From: a bacterium
GTDB taxonomy: Bacteria; Patescibacteriota; Minisyncoccia; Phycocordibacterales; Phycocordibacteraceae
NCBI GenBank assembly: GCA_021813835.1
Contig: JAKAJJ010000004.1
Location: forward strand, 1 to 18,940
Direction: 5' to 3'
Length of the DNA stretch: 18,940 bases
Below the pieces are notes generated by a model that did not search any database, was not told where the DNA came from, and was given only the letters and a program-made list of their open reading frames with translations. Positions 1 to 5,916 of the stretch are shown piece after piece. The position numbers and the translations under genes are program-made. Within the stretch, counting starts at the first letter, position 1. Every line of letters begins with the position of its first letter.

Positions 1-385
1 TAAAGAACACCTGGAAGAAGTGCGACGTGGTGAAGAACGATGCGTCAAGCGCGGCGTGGTAGGGATAGGGGCTGATGTGCGTGAGCGATACGAAAATGGA
101 GCGGATGAAGTAAAAGAGCGCGACGGCTTTGAGCGCGAAGGGAATGAACTTCACGCGGACGGCGACCACGATCGCCATGAACAGCACCATCGCGAGCGCC
201 CCGTATATGAAGATGCCGTCCACGTCGTAGACGCGGGTATTGCTCAAGATGATGTCCGTGACGGAATTGCTCGCGGAGAGGTTCGCGTAGCTCGTGGAAT
301 AGAAGACCGCCACCAAGCTTCCGGCGAGCATAACGAGGCCGAGGGCGGCGGAAGCGACGAACGCGCGGTCCTTGAAGAGGGACAT
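1..385 (-). CDS. PAP2_C / sphingomyelin-synthase-like membrane protein, N-terminal part (3' end outside window)
   Basis: The frame is open from an ATG at 385 to the window edge, giving 128 residues starting MSLFKDRAFVASAALG. Hydrophobic segments lie at about residues 8-28, 58-78 and 85-103. The stretch around FYFIRSIFVSLTHISPYP (about residues 94-111) resembles the first part of the PAP2_C family (sphingomyelin-synthase-related, phosphatase PAP2-like), whose catalytic His motifs would lie further on and are not visible. The role would be lipid phosphate chemistry in the membrane, but substrate is unknown. A TATACT box lies 11 bases before the start codon. The family call rests on recall of the motif; the membrane topology is seen directly. 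Confidence 0.65.
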   Translation of the reverse strand, partial: MSLFKDRAFVASAALGLVMLAGSLVAVFYSTSYANLSASNSVTDIILSNTRVYDVDGIFIYGALAMVLFMAIVVAVRVKFIPFALKAVALFYFIRSIFVSLTHISPYPYHAALDASFFTTSHFFQVFF

Positions 386-396
386 AAGGTGGCGCC

Positions 397-402
397 AGTA
401 TA
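397..402 (-). promoter_or_regulatory. -10 box of the PAP2_C gene
   Basis: TATACT on the minus strand, 11 bases before the ATG at 385. No convincing -35 and no Shine-Dalgarno site. It matches the -10 boxes found just before many other starts in this window. Confidence 0.5.
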
Positions 403-430
403 GCAGAGTCCTGCCGGCGGGTTCCGGCAA

Positions 431-457
431 TAAAAAGGAAACCGCACAAGGCGGTTT
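431..457 (-). terminator. Rho-independent terminator after the 65-aa zinc-ribbon gene
   Basis: Minus-strand hairpin AAACCGC-CTTGT-GCGGTTT (439-457) followed by CCTTTTTA. It sits 25 bases beyond the stop codon of the small gene at 482-679 and upstream of the PAP2_C promoter. Confidence 0.8.
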
Positions 458-481
458 GCAGAGTCAATCGGCCGTTTTCTG

Positions 482-679
482 TTACTGGCGGCCTTCTTTG
501 ACGCGCTGCCGGATGACGGACTCGCGTTCTTTCTCCGGACGCTTCCGCCACTGCGCGGTGCATGGGTCCGAGCAGGTGTAGAAGTAAGCGCTGACCCGCT
601 GCGGTTCGGAAAATGCGCGTACGATGCCGTCGCATTGGACGCAGTACCACAAGTTTCCCAGCCATCCATTTGCTGCCAT
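482..679 (-). CDS. Small zinc-ribbon protein (65 aa), CxxC...CxxxC
   Basis: A 65-residue protein starting MAANGWLGNLWYC. Cysteines at 13, 16, 36 and 40 form CxxC-x19-CxxxC, the kind of four-Cys metal site seen in small zinc ribbons; the CSDPC half resembles the C-terminal half of TRASH/MYM-type fingers. The basic C-terminal third is probably helical. The start is fixed by a perfect AAGGAGG site 5 bases before the ATG. Its neighbour at 809-991 is a recognisable paralogue (shared CV-C, EP, Y-F and CS..C residues). It has its own terminator. Function is unknown; metal binding is inferred from the cysteines only. Confidence 0.75.
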   Translation of the reverse strand: MAANGWLGNLWYCVQCDGIVRAFSEPQRVSAYFYTCSDPCTAQWRKRPEKERESVIRQRVKEGRQ

Positions 680-775
680 TTTTTCCTCCTTAGAGAACAG
701 AAGCGCGAACCCTATGCGCGTCGCGCGGCGTGATGGGGAAGAGGGTAGCAGGGGCCGGGCCAGAAATCAACCGCC

Positions 776-803
776 GCAAAAAGAGGCCCGCCGTCGGCGG
801 GCC
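776..803 (-). terminator. Rho-independent terminator after the 60-aa zinc-ribbon gene
   Basis: Minus-strand hairpin GGCCCGCC-GAC-GGCGGGCC (785-803) followed by TCTTTTTGCGG. It lies directly after the stop codon of the small gene at 809-991. Confidence 0.85.
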
Positions 804-808
804 GGGGA

Positions 809-991
809 TCAATCGGGATCTTCCGGGTCGTAACTGTCCAGTCGCTCCCGGTAGGCCTTGTCGCAGGCCGCGGAACATGCCTTGAGAAAGAAACCGTACT
901 TCCCGTAGGGTTCCGTGATGGCTCCGCCGCAGGTGACGCACGTTTCTTCCCCGGCCTTTCGATTCTCTTTATACAAAAGAACAGCAGTCAT
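809..991 (-). CDS. Small zinc-ribbon protein (60 aa), paralogue of the 482-679 product
   Basis: A 60-residue protein starting MTAVLLYKENRKAG. Cysteines 18, 21, 39 and 43 form CxxC-x17-CxxxC, and the tail is acidic (DSYDPEDPD). An upstream in-frame ATG at 1033 is possible, but an AGGGAGG site 6 bases before the ATG at 991 decides for the shorter form. The spacing and residues around the cysteines (CV.C.G, EP, Y..F, ACS..C, R.R) align with the neighbouring 65-aa protein, so the pair probably arose by tandem duplication. Function is unknown; a metal-binding or nucleic-acid-binding role is an inference from the fold type. Confidence 0.75.
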   Translation of the reverse strand: MTAVLLYKENRKAGEETCVTCGGAITEPYGKYGFFLKACSAACDKAYRERLDSYDPEDPD

Positions 992-1290
992 AACCGCCTC
1001 CCTTTCAGGAACAGTCAGGGGGGTTCCTAACAACGCACAGTAGCAAGGCGATTGGCGTGGTCAATGGCGTTGTGCACCTTTTATGCGGGACTATGCACAG
1101 CTTTTCCCCTTGTTTTTCCTCACATTTTTCTTGACAGCCGCACCGGCGGAGCGAGAATATGATTAGTTCATTCTCACTTGGGAAGAACCTTGACAATCTA
1201 CAGGTCCACCATAACGCGAACGGGATGTTCGCCGCCACGGACCACCTATGCATCAAAGGTTTCCTTCCCACCGAGAGGATGAACGGGCAG
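992..1290. other. Intergenic stretch without a convincing gene
   Basis: No reading frame here has both coding character and a start signal. A minus-strand promoter candidate for the zinc-ribbon gene is TTGACC (1059-1064) with a 16-base spacer to TACTGT (1037-1042). On the plus strand TTGACA (1131-1136) is followed 18 bases later by GAATAT (1155-1160), and the 30-bp palindrome at 1291-1320 lies about 130 bases beyond. A short plus-strand frame from 1159 runs through that hairpin, which argues against it being a gene. Confidence 0.5.
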
Positions 1291-1320
1291 GAAATGCCCC
1301 GCCGTACGGCGGGGCATTTC
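1291..1320. terminator. Perfect 30-bp palindrome, probable terminator of the PEBP operon
   Basis: A perfect inverted repeat with 13-bp arms and GTAC at the centre, starting GAAATGCCCCGCC. It lies 12 bases beyond the stop codon of the PEBP gene (minus strand). Neither side has a long T run, so it may act as a weak bidirectional terminator or an mRNA 3'-end stabiliser. Confidence 0.65.
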
Positions 1321-1331
1321 CGTTCCGTCGT

Positions 1332-1805
1332 TCATGCCTTCCGGCGCCAGCCGGCTCCGCCGTCGCGGCGGTAGGTGCCGACGAGTTCGCTTTCGTCGAT
1401 GACGTGGCCGGCCATTTCCTCCTCGAGGTCCTCGGCGTTCGAATCGCGGTCGAGCTGGAGCTCTTTGGTGAGCGCGAAGAGGCGGAAGCGGTAGCGGTGC
1501 TCTCCCGAAGGCGGGCAGGGGGCGCCCCAGCGGTACGTTCCGAAGGACGTTCGGCCTTCCACGGCTCCCGGGAGGGGCTTGCCGCTTCTGATGAGCGTCG
1601 TGTGCGGGTGGACGTTCCACGCTGCCCAGTGCAGGAAATTCGCGGCGCCGTCGAAAGCGTCGAGGTCGTCCACGATGAGCGCCAGGCTGCGCGTGCGGGG
1701 CGGGACGCCGGAAATCTCGAGCGGCGGGAGCGTGCCGTCCCCGTCGCAGGTGTGCCGCGTCGGTATCTGTTCGCCGTGCGCGAATGCCGTGCTCGTGAGG
1801 TTCAT
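1332..1805 (-). CDS. YbhB/YbcL-type phosphatidylethanolamine-binding protein (PEBP/Raf kinase inhibitor-like)
   Basis: A 157-residue protein starting MNLTSTAFAHGEQIP. It shows the bacterial PEBP order of motifs: TCDGDG (19-24), PPLEISGVP (27-35), the acidic IVDDLDAFDG that replaces the usual D-x-D-x-P ligand loop (44-53), FLHWAAWNV (57-65), GTYRWGAPCPPSGEHRYRF (89-107) and FALTKEL. Length is typical of YbhB. The family binds anionic ligands in a small pocket; no physiological role is established in bacteria of this kind. The ATG overlaps the TGA of the upstream methyltransferase gene (ATGA), so the two are translationally coupled. There is no signal peptide, so it is cytoplasmic. Confidence 0.9.
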   Translation of the reverse strand: MNLTSTAFAHGEQIPTRHTCDGDGTLPPLEISGVPPRTRSLALIVDDLDAFDGAANFLHWAAWNVHPHTTLIRSGKPLPGAVEGRTSFGTYRWGAPCPPSGEHRYRFRLFALTKELQLDRDSNAEDLEEEMAGHVIDESELVGTYRRDGGAGWRRKA

Positions 1806-2425
1806 AGGATTTTCTTTTTGACGAACGGGACGAAGACGAATCCGGGGAATTCGGCGACGCTGAACGTGCCGTCGGCTTTCTTCGTCTCGAGAAAGAGAGA
1901 GTCGTCCCGCGGGTACAGCATACTCCCGCCCGCGGCAATCTGCGCGCGCCACGCCCCGGGCACCTTTTCGACGGCCGCCGCCGCGATAAGGCGGTCGAAG
2001 GGCGCGTGGGCGGGGCAGCCGTCCTCGGCGCTCGCGCAGGCGAGGTGCGCGCGAGGCCGGAGCGCCGGGTACTTCTCGAGATTCTTCTCCCCGAAGGCGC
2101 AGAGTTCGGGGACGATCTCGAAGGCGCACACGCGCCCCGCCGGGCCCGCGAGCCGGGCGAGGAGCGCCGTCACCCATCCCGAGCCGTAGCCGACTTCGAG
2201 GACGGCGTCGCCCTTCCGCACGCCGAGCTTCTCGAGCATGAACACGACCGTGTACGGCTGGGAGATGGTCTGGCCGTAGCCGATGGGCAGGGCGTCGTCC
2301 TCGTATGCGCTCGCGCGCAGTTCCGCGGGGACGAAATCGGCGCGGTCGACGGCGGCGAGCGCGCGTTTGAGCGCCGGCGAGCGCAGGACGCCCTCCCGTT
2401 CGAGATGAGCGATGAGTTCCCGCAT
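1802..2425 (-). CDS. pcm: Protein-L-isoaspartate O-methyltransferase family protein
   Basis: A 207-residue protein starting MRELIAHLEREGVL. The N-terminal VDRADFVPAELRASAYED (26-43) and GQTISQP (51-57) segments are the hallmark PCMT substrate-side region. Motif I, LEVGYGSGW (76-84), binds S-adenosylmethionine, and FEIVPEL follows as the acidic ribose-binding strand. The expected reaction is methylation of isoaspartyl residues to start protein repair. C-terminal residues 190-207 (FVPFVKKKIL) complete the usual fold. There is no good Shine-Dalgarno site; the ATG is 12 bases after the stop of the 49-aa frame, and coupling to it would explain initiation. It forms an operon with the PEBP gene. Confidence 0.9.
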   Translation of the reverse strand: MRELIAHLEREGVLRSPALKRALAAVDRADFVPAELRASAYEDDALPIGYGQTISQPYTVVFMLEKLGVRKGDAVLEVGYGSGWVTALLARLAGPAGRVCAFEIVPELCAFGEKNLEKYPALRPRAHLACASAEDGCPAHAPFDRLIAAAAVEKVPGAWRAQIAAGGSMLYPRDDSLFLETKKADGTFSVAEFPGFVFVPFVKKKIL

Positions 2426-2437
2426 ACGGAGGGGCGG

Positions 2438-2587
2438 CTACGGCGCGCCTCCGTCCGGCGCCGGACGCTTTTTCGGCTTCTTGCGGACGGGGTTCATCAT
2501 CGCGTTCTTCACCTTGCCCTCGAGCCGCGGCGGGCGCGTGAGGTGGAGCTGCTTTTCCCGTTCGAATTTCGGCAACTGCTTGCGCAT
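2438..2587 (-). CDS. Small basic protein (49 aa), first gene of the pcm-PEBP operon
   Basis: A 49-codon frame starting MRKQLPKFEREKQLHL and ending in a Lys/Arg/Pro-rich tail (VRKKPKKRPAPDGGAP). Nothing in it is recognisable. Support: a TAGAAT box ends 6 bases before the ATG, the leaderless arrangement seen at other starts here, and the stop is 12 bases before the methyltransferase ATG, which otherwise lacks an initiation signal. The composition suggests nucleic-acid or ribosome binding, but this is only inference. It could instead be a leader peptide whose translation opens the pcm start. Confidence 0.5.
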   Translation of the reverse strand: MRKQLPKFEREKQLHLTRPPRLEGKVKNAMMNPVRKKPKKRPAPDGGAP

Positions 2588-2593
2588 GCCGCC

Positions 2594-2599
2594 ATTCTA
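2594..2599 (-). promoter_or_regulatory. -10 box of the 49-aa/pcm/PEBP operon
   Basis: TAGAAT on the minus strand, with 6 bases between it and the ATG at 2587. No clear -35. A second AT-rich element (TATATA, 2658-2663) further upstream could also serve this strand. Confidence 0.45.
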
Positions 2600-2659
2600 C
2601 TCCTCGGCCGCTTTGTGCACACGCTTCCGTTTTGGCTCCCTGGCGTTCCCCGGCGCCTA

Positions 2660-2665
2660 TATAAT
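2660..2665 (+). promoter_or_regulatory. Possible -10 box of the SPW-motif gene
   Basis: Consensus TATAAT preceded by TATA, 66 bases before the ATG at 2732. The best -35 (TTGGCT, 2632-2637) is 22 bases away, which is too far, so activity is uncertain. Confidence 0.4.
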
Positions 2666-2731
2666 GGGGAGAGCGGGCCCCAGGACCCGCCCCTTGCATG
2701 GGCAGATTATTAGCCGCTAACGCATACTAGT

Positions 2732-2899
2732 ATGATGTGGAAAAACTGGGTTAATGGGCTTCTCGGGCTTTGGGTGCTGGTGATTCCGTTCCTCGGTATT
2801 GCGGACAGCACGCTTACCACGACGCTCGTCATCACGGGCATTATCATCGCCGTACTTGGTTTTTGGTCGGCTTCCGAGGGCGCGCCTCGGACTATGTAG
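2732..2899 (+). CDS. SPW-repeat-like small membrane protein (55 aa)
   Basis: A 55-residue protein starting MMWKNWVNGLLGLWVLVIPF. The pattern W-x-N-x3-G-x-W followed by a Pro-Phe within a first membrane helix (about 8-23), then a second helix ending LGFWSA (about 29-46), matches one SPW repeat unit, a family of small integral membrane proteins of unknown function. Full-length family members are usually longer or carry two repeats, so this is a single-unit form. Either of two adjacent ATGs (2732, 2735) could be used; neither has a Shine-Dalgarno site. A strong terminator follows 21 bases after the stop, which supports a real stand-alone gene. Confidence 0.7.
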   Translation: MMWKNWVNGLLGLWVLVIPFLGIADSTLTTTLVITGIIIAVLGFWSASEGAPRTM

Positions 2900-2920
2900 G
2901 GAAGGGCCGCAGCGGTTCGG

Positions 2921-2950
2921 CAAAAGCCCCCGCGGGGGCTTTTGCTTTTG
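2921..2950 (+). terminator. Rho-independent terminator after the SPW-motif gene
   Basis: Hairpin CAAAAGCCCCC-GC-GGGGGCTTTTG (2921-2944) followed by CTTTTG. It starts 21 bases beyond the stop at 2899. Confidence 0.85.
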
Positions 2951-2971
2951 CGGCGGATCGCGTTGAAATAA

Positions 2972-2993
2972 AAACCCCGCTTCGGCGGGGTTT
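2972..2993 (-). terminator. Minus-strand rho-independent terminator of unassigned transcript
   Basis: Hairpin AAACCCCGC-TTCG-GCGGGGTTT. On the minus strand it is followed by TTATTTC, giving the T tract there and not on the plus strand. The gene it terminates must lie in 3000-3245 on the minus strand, where no clear gene is seen. Confidence 0.7.
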
Positions 2994-2999
2994 CCCAAG

Positions 3000-3210
3000 A
3001 AAGAACCTTCTAGTCCAGGGGGCGGACGAAGACCGCTGCCGCTTCCGGGGCCTCGTGTTCGCGGTACGGGTGGGCGAAGAAGCGGTCCCGCCTTGCGGAT
3101 AGGTGGCAGGCGGGTCGCACCCCGAGGTGCGCTTACCCATAGCGATATGCGTCTGCCCGTCGCCCTGTGCGCCGAGCGACTGTGTCATGTACTGGTCGGC
3201 AAGCTACTCG
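3000..3210. other. Unassigned stretch upstream of the copper module
   Basis: No convincing gene. On the minus strand a frame of 39 codons ends at a TAG (3010-3012) with a protein-like tail (DRFFAHPYREHEAPEAAAV) just before the minus-strand terminator, but only a GTG at about codon 5 is available as a start. The plus strand has stable hairpins, for example CGCACC-CCGA-GGTGCG near 3117-3132. It may be a decayed gene or a small structured RNA. Confidence 0.35.
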
Positions 3211-3239
3211 TTGACCTGGAGACCCCATGGGGGTATTCT
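3211..3239 (+). promoter_or_regulatory. csoR promoter, near consensus
   Basis: TTGACC (3211-3216), a 17-base spacer and TATTCT (3234-3239). The ATG of csoR follows after 6 bases, so the mRNA should begin at or within a base or two of the start codon. This is the best-formed promoter in the window. Confidence 0.85.
3221..3236 (+). promoter_or_regulatory. Putative CsoR operator within the promoter spacer
   Basis: GACCCCATGGGGGTAT is an inverted repeat of C and G runs around a central AT. It matches the general shape of known CsoR operators (C-tract/G-tract dyads flanked by TA). It fills the spacer between -35 and -10, where a bound repressor would block RNA polymerase. Known for the family: copper binding releases CsoR from such sites. 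Confidence 0.7.
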
Positions 3240-3245
3240 CATCCT

Positions 3246-3515
3246 ATGAACAAAACGGTCAAGAGCAGGGCGGTGCGTAGACTAAAGATTATTGAGGGTC
3301 AGGTGCGCGGTTTGGAGAAATTGGTCGAGAACGATGCGTACTGCATCGATATCATCACGCAGTCCTCAGCCGTGCGGCAAGCGCTGTCGGCGGTGGAGGA
3401 CGCGATGCTCGAGAATCATCTCTCGACCTGCGCGGTCGACCAGATGAGGGGCGGCTCCCAAGCCAAGGCCGTCCGTGAGATTTTATCGGTGTACAAGATT
3501 TCGAAGAAGAAATAG
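3246..3515 (+). CDS. csoR: CsoR-family copper-sensing transcriptional repressor
   Basis: An 89-residue all-helical DUF156-family protein starting MNKTVKSRAVRRLK. The copper-site triad Cys33, His58, Cys62 has the same 25- and 4-residue spacing as the Cys-His-Cys site of characterised CsoR, and Tyr32 precedes the first Cys as in that protein, so it is a copper rather than a nickel, formaldehyde or sulfide sensor. Arg/Lys-rich helix 1 (RRLKIIEGQVRGLEKL) contacts DNA. The frame is open further upstream, but the ATG at 3246 gives the family start and sits 6 bases after a promoter carrying a CsoR-like dyad. It is the first gene of the copper operon, so autoregulation is expected. Confidence 0.93.
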   Translation: MNKTVKSRAVRRLKIIEGQVRGLEKLVENDAYCIDIITQSSAVRQALSAVEDAMLENHLSTCAVDQMRGGSQAKAVREILSVYKISKKK

Positions 3516-3519
3516 CACT

Positions 3520-3927
3520 ATGAAATATACACTTATTGTTATCGGGGTTATGGGTATCGGTCTTCTTGGCTGGACGCTTATCTCTCAGGCATCCGATCCA
3601 GCCATTGTCACCACTCGCGGCCTTCACTGGCACTCCCATCTATCCATAACCGTGAAGGGGGAGGACGTGCCTATACCGGCCGGCATCGGTCTGGGCGCGG
3701 CCGAGATGCCGATACACACGCACGATGGTACGGGCACCATCCACATGGAATTTCCCGGCGTTGTGCATACAGGCGACCTCACGCTCGGGCAGTTCTTCGG
3801 GGTCTGGGGCAAGGACATGTCTTCATTCGGCTCGAATATGCAGATGACCGTGAATGGCGCGACGAGCACCGCGTATGGCAGCTACGTCATGCGCGATGGA
3901 GATGCCATAAAGTTGACCTATGAATAA
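3520..3927 (+). CDS. Membrane-anchored, His-rich extracytoplasmic protein of the copper operon
   Basis: A 135-residue protein starting MKYTLIVIGVMGIGLLGW. Residues 3-21 form an N-terminal membrane anchor or signal; the rest is a beta-rich outer domain with HWHSH (36-40), MPIHTHDGTGTIHME (63-77), H83 and TLGQFFGVWG (88-97). I recall similar proteins with a PIHTHD-IH core in CPR bacteria and archaea, but no named family. The histidines and methionines and its place between csoR and the copper ATPase suggest copper binding outside the membrane, perhaps delivery to or acceptance from the pump (inference). The ATG is 4 bases after the csoR stop, and its own stop overlaps the ATPase start by 8 bases, so the three genes are tightly coupled. 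Confidence 0.75.
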   Translation: MKYTLIVIGVMGIGLLGWTLISQASDPAIVTTRGLHWHSHLSITVKGEDVPIPAGIGLGAAEMPIHTHDGTGTIHMEFPGVVHTGDLTLGQFFGVWGKDMSSFGSNMQMTVNGATSTAYGSYVMRDGDAIKLTYE

Positions 3928-5905
3928 CTGCGGCGGCCGCGGCATGGGGCACGGCTCGGCCGCGGGCTACCTGCGCCGGTTCCTGATCGTCACCGTCCTC
4001 CTCGTCCCGCTTGCGCTCACGAATCCGCCGGTAGCGGCGTTCCTGCGCCTGCCCGCGCTCGCGCTCGGCCCGTGGATACAACTCGGCCTTGCAACTGTCG
4101 TCTTTGGCTTTTCGCTCGTCTTCTTCCGGCATGCGTGGCACGAAATAAAGGCACGGGCGTTCGGCATGATGACGCTCGTCTCGCTTGCCGTCGGCGCTGG
4201 CTACGCGTTCTCGGTCGTCGCGACGTTCGTCCCGTCGCTCGGTGTGCAGTTCTATCTTGAGATTTCAACGCTAGTTTGGGTGCTCCTCCTCGGCCATTAC
4301 CTTGAAGCGAAGTCGAGTTCTGCCGCAGGCGATGCGCTTTCGGAGGTCGCAAAACTCCTACCGAAGCACGCGCACAAGCTCGTAAACGGAGTTGAGACGG
4401 AGGTCGGCGTCGCCGAGCTCGCGGAGGGCGACACGGTGCTCGTGAAGCCCGGCGAGAAAATCCCCGCGGACGGGACGGTCGTCGACGGGCACTCGAGCGT
4501 GGACGAATCGCTCGTCTCCGGAGAATCGAAGCCCGCCGAGAAGGGCGCGGGCATGAGCGTCGTCGCCGGCTCGATCGCGCTCGACGGCTCGCTCACCGTC
4601 ACGCTTTCCCGCGTGGGCGAACATTCGACTATCGGGCAGATACAATCGCTCGTCGCCTCGGCGCAGATGACCAAGCCACGACAAGCGCGGATTGCCGACA
4701 CGGCCTCGGCCGTGCTCACGTTCGTGGCGCTCGGCGTCGCGCTCCTTACGCTTCTCGCGTGGACGCTCCTACTCGGACAGACCTTCGCATTTGCGATAAC
4801 GCTCGCGATCACCGTGCTCGTTATCGCGTGTCCGCACGCACTCGGCCTTGCCATACCGACGGTGACGACCATCGCCACTTCGCTTTCGGTAAAGAACGGC
4901 GTATTCATCAAGAATCTTGCGAAGATAGAAACGATACGAAAGGCCGACTACGTGGTGTTCGATAAGACGGGGACACTGACGAAGGGCGTGTTTGGCGTAG
5001 CCGCAGTCAAGTCGTTCGGCGGCGTTTCCGAAGACGAGGTACTTCGTGTCGCCGCGTCACTCGAAGGCCGTTCCTCGCACGTCATCGGCTCGTCCATTGT
5101 CGGGTACGCAGAAGAGCGCAGGGTACGCCCTGATGCTATTACTGATTTCGAAAATGTTGCGGGCAAGGGAGTGAGCGCCGTGCTTGATGGCAAGCGTTGT
5201 TTAGCGGGCAACAAGGCGCTCATGGAAGACGCGCGTATAGCTCTTGAGGTATCCTTGTCCGCATCCGAACAGTACTCGAAAGACGGCGCAACGGTCGTAT
5301 TCATAGCGGACGAGAAGAACGTCCTCGGGATAATCGCTATTGCTGACGAGCCGAAAGCGGAGTCGAAGGAAACAATCAAGAAACTGCATTCTCTCGGCCT
5401 CAAGGTCGCTATGCTCACGGGAGACAATCAGCATGTTGCGGCGAGCGTCGCACAAGCCCTCAACGTCGACACCTACTTCGCAGAGGTCTTGCCTCAAGAC
5501 AAGTACGCTCACATCAAGAAGTTACAGGACGAGGGCCATATCGTGCTCATGGTCGGCGACGGCGTCAACGACGCCCCCGCGCTTGCTCAAGCGGATGTCG
5601 GTATCGCCATCGGCGCGGGAACGGATGTGGCGGTCGAGGCGGGCGATGTAGTGCTCACGAGAAGCAATCCGAGCGATATCGTCCGTCTTGTGAAGCTTGC
5701 GCGCGCCGTCTATTCGAAGATGCTTCAGAATCTTTGGTGGGCGCTCGGCTATAACGTTATCGCAATCCCCGCGGCCGCGGGCGTCTTCGCTGTGTGGGGC
5801 TTCTTCCTGCGTCCGGAAATCGGCGCGCTTCTCATGGCAGGGTCGACAGTTATTGTCGTCGTAAACGCTATGAGTCTGCGCCGTCTCGACCTTGCACGCG
5901 CCTGA
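3920..5905 (+). CDS. copB: P1B-type copper-translocating ATPase with CPH motif (CopB-like)
   Basis: A 661-residue pump starting MNNCGGRGMGHG. Motifs in order: actuator SGES (200-203), transmembrane metal site CPH (304-306), phosphorylation site DKTGTLT (Asp348), nucleotide-binding His387 in RSSHVIGSS, TGDN (500-503) and GDGVNDAP (546-553). About eight membrane helices are present, and the C-terminal STVIVVVNAMSLRR is the complete family end. CPH rather than CPC places it in the P1B-3 group, which exports Cu+/Cu2+. There is no heavy-metal-associated domain; a short Cys/Met/His N-terminus may replace it. Odd: the usual Ser-Glu-His-Pro signature is SSHV. Overlaps the upstream gene by 8 bases and is controlled by the csoR promoter. 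Confidence 0.93.
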   Translation: MNNCGGRGMGHGSAAGYLRRFLIVTVLLVPLALTNPPVAAFLRLPALALGPWIQLGLATVVFGFSLVFFRHAWHEIKARAFGMMTLVSLAVGAGYAFSVVATFVPSLGVQFYLEISTLVWVLLLGHYLEAKSSSAAGDALSEVAKLLPKHAHKLVNGVETEVGVAELAEGDTVLVKPGEKIPADGTVVDGHSSVDESLVSGESKPAEKGAGMSVVAGSIALDGSLTVTLSRVGEHSTIGQIQSLVASAQMTKPRQARIADTASAVLTFVALGVALLTLLAWTLLLGQTFAFAITLAITVLVIACPHALGLAIPTVTTIATSLSVKNGVFIKNLAKIETIRKADYVVFDKTGTLTKGVFGVAAVKSFGGVSEDEVLRVAASLEGRSSHVIGSSIVGYAEERRVRPDAITDFENVAGKGVSAVLDGKRCLAGNKALMEDARIALEVSLSASEQYSKDGATVVFIADEKNVLGIIAIADEPKAESKETIKKLHSLGLKVAMLTGDNQHVAASVAQALNVDTYFAEVLPQDKYAHIKKLQDEGHIVLMVGDGVNDAPALAQADVGIAIGAGTDVAVEAGDVVLTRSNPSDIVRLVKLARAVYSKMLQNLWWALGYNVIAIPAAAGVFAVWGFFLRPEIGALLMAGSTVIVVVNAMSLRRLDLARA

Positions 5906-5916
5906 ATTTGTTATAA

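Noticed and set aside
1159..1374. Plus-strand 71-codon frame starting near the TTGACA element
   Set aside because: It passes through a perfect 30-bp palindrome and has no protein-like pattern.
1248..2189. 313-codon plus-strand open frame opposite PEBP and pcm
   Set aside because: Shadow of two recognised minus-strand genes, and it begins before a terminator hairpin that it would have to read through.
3093..3245. Upstream extension of csoR giving a 140-aa product
   Set aside because: The extension crosses the promoter and operator and has no family similarity; ATG 3246 gives the normal CsoR N-terminus.
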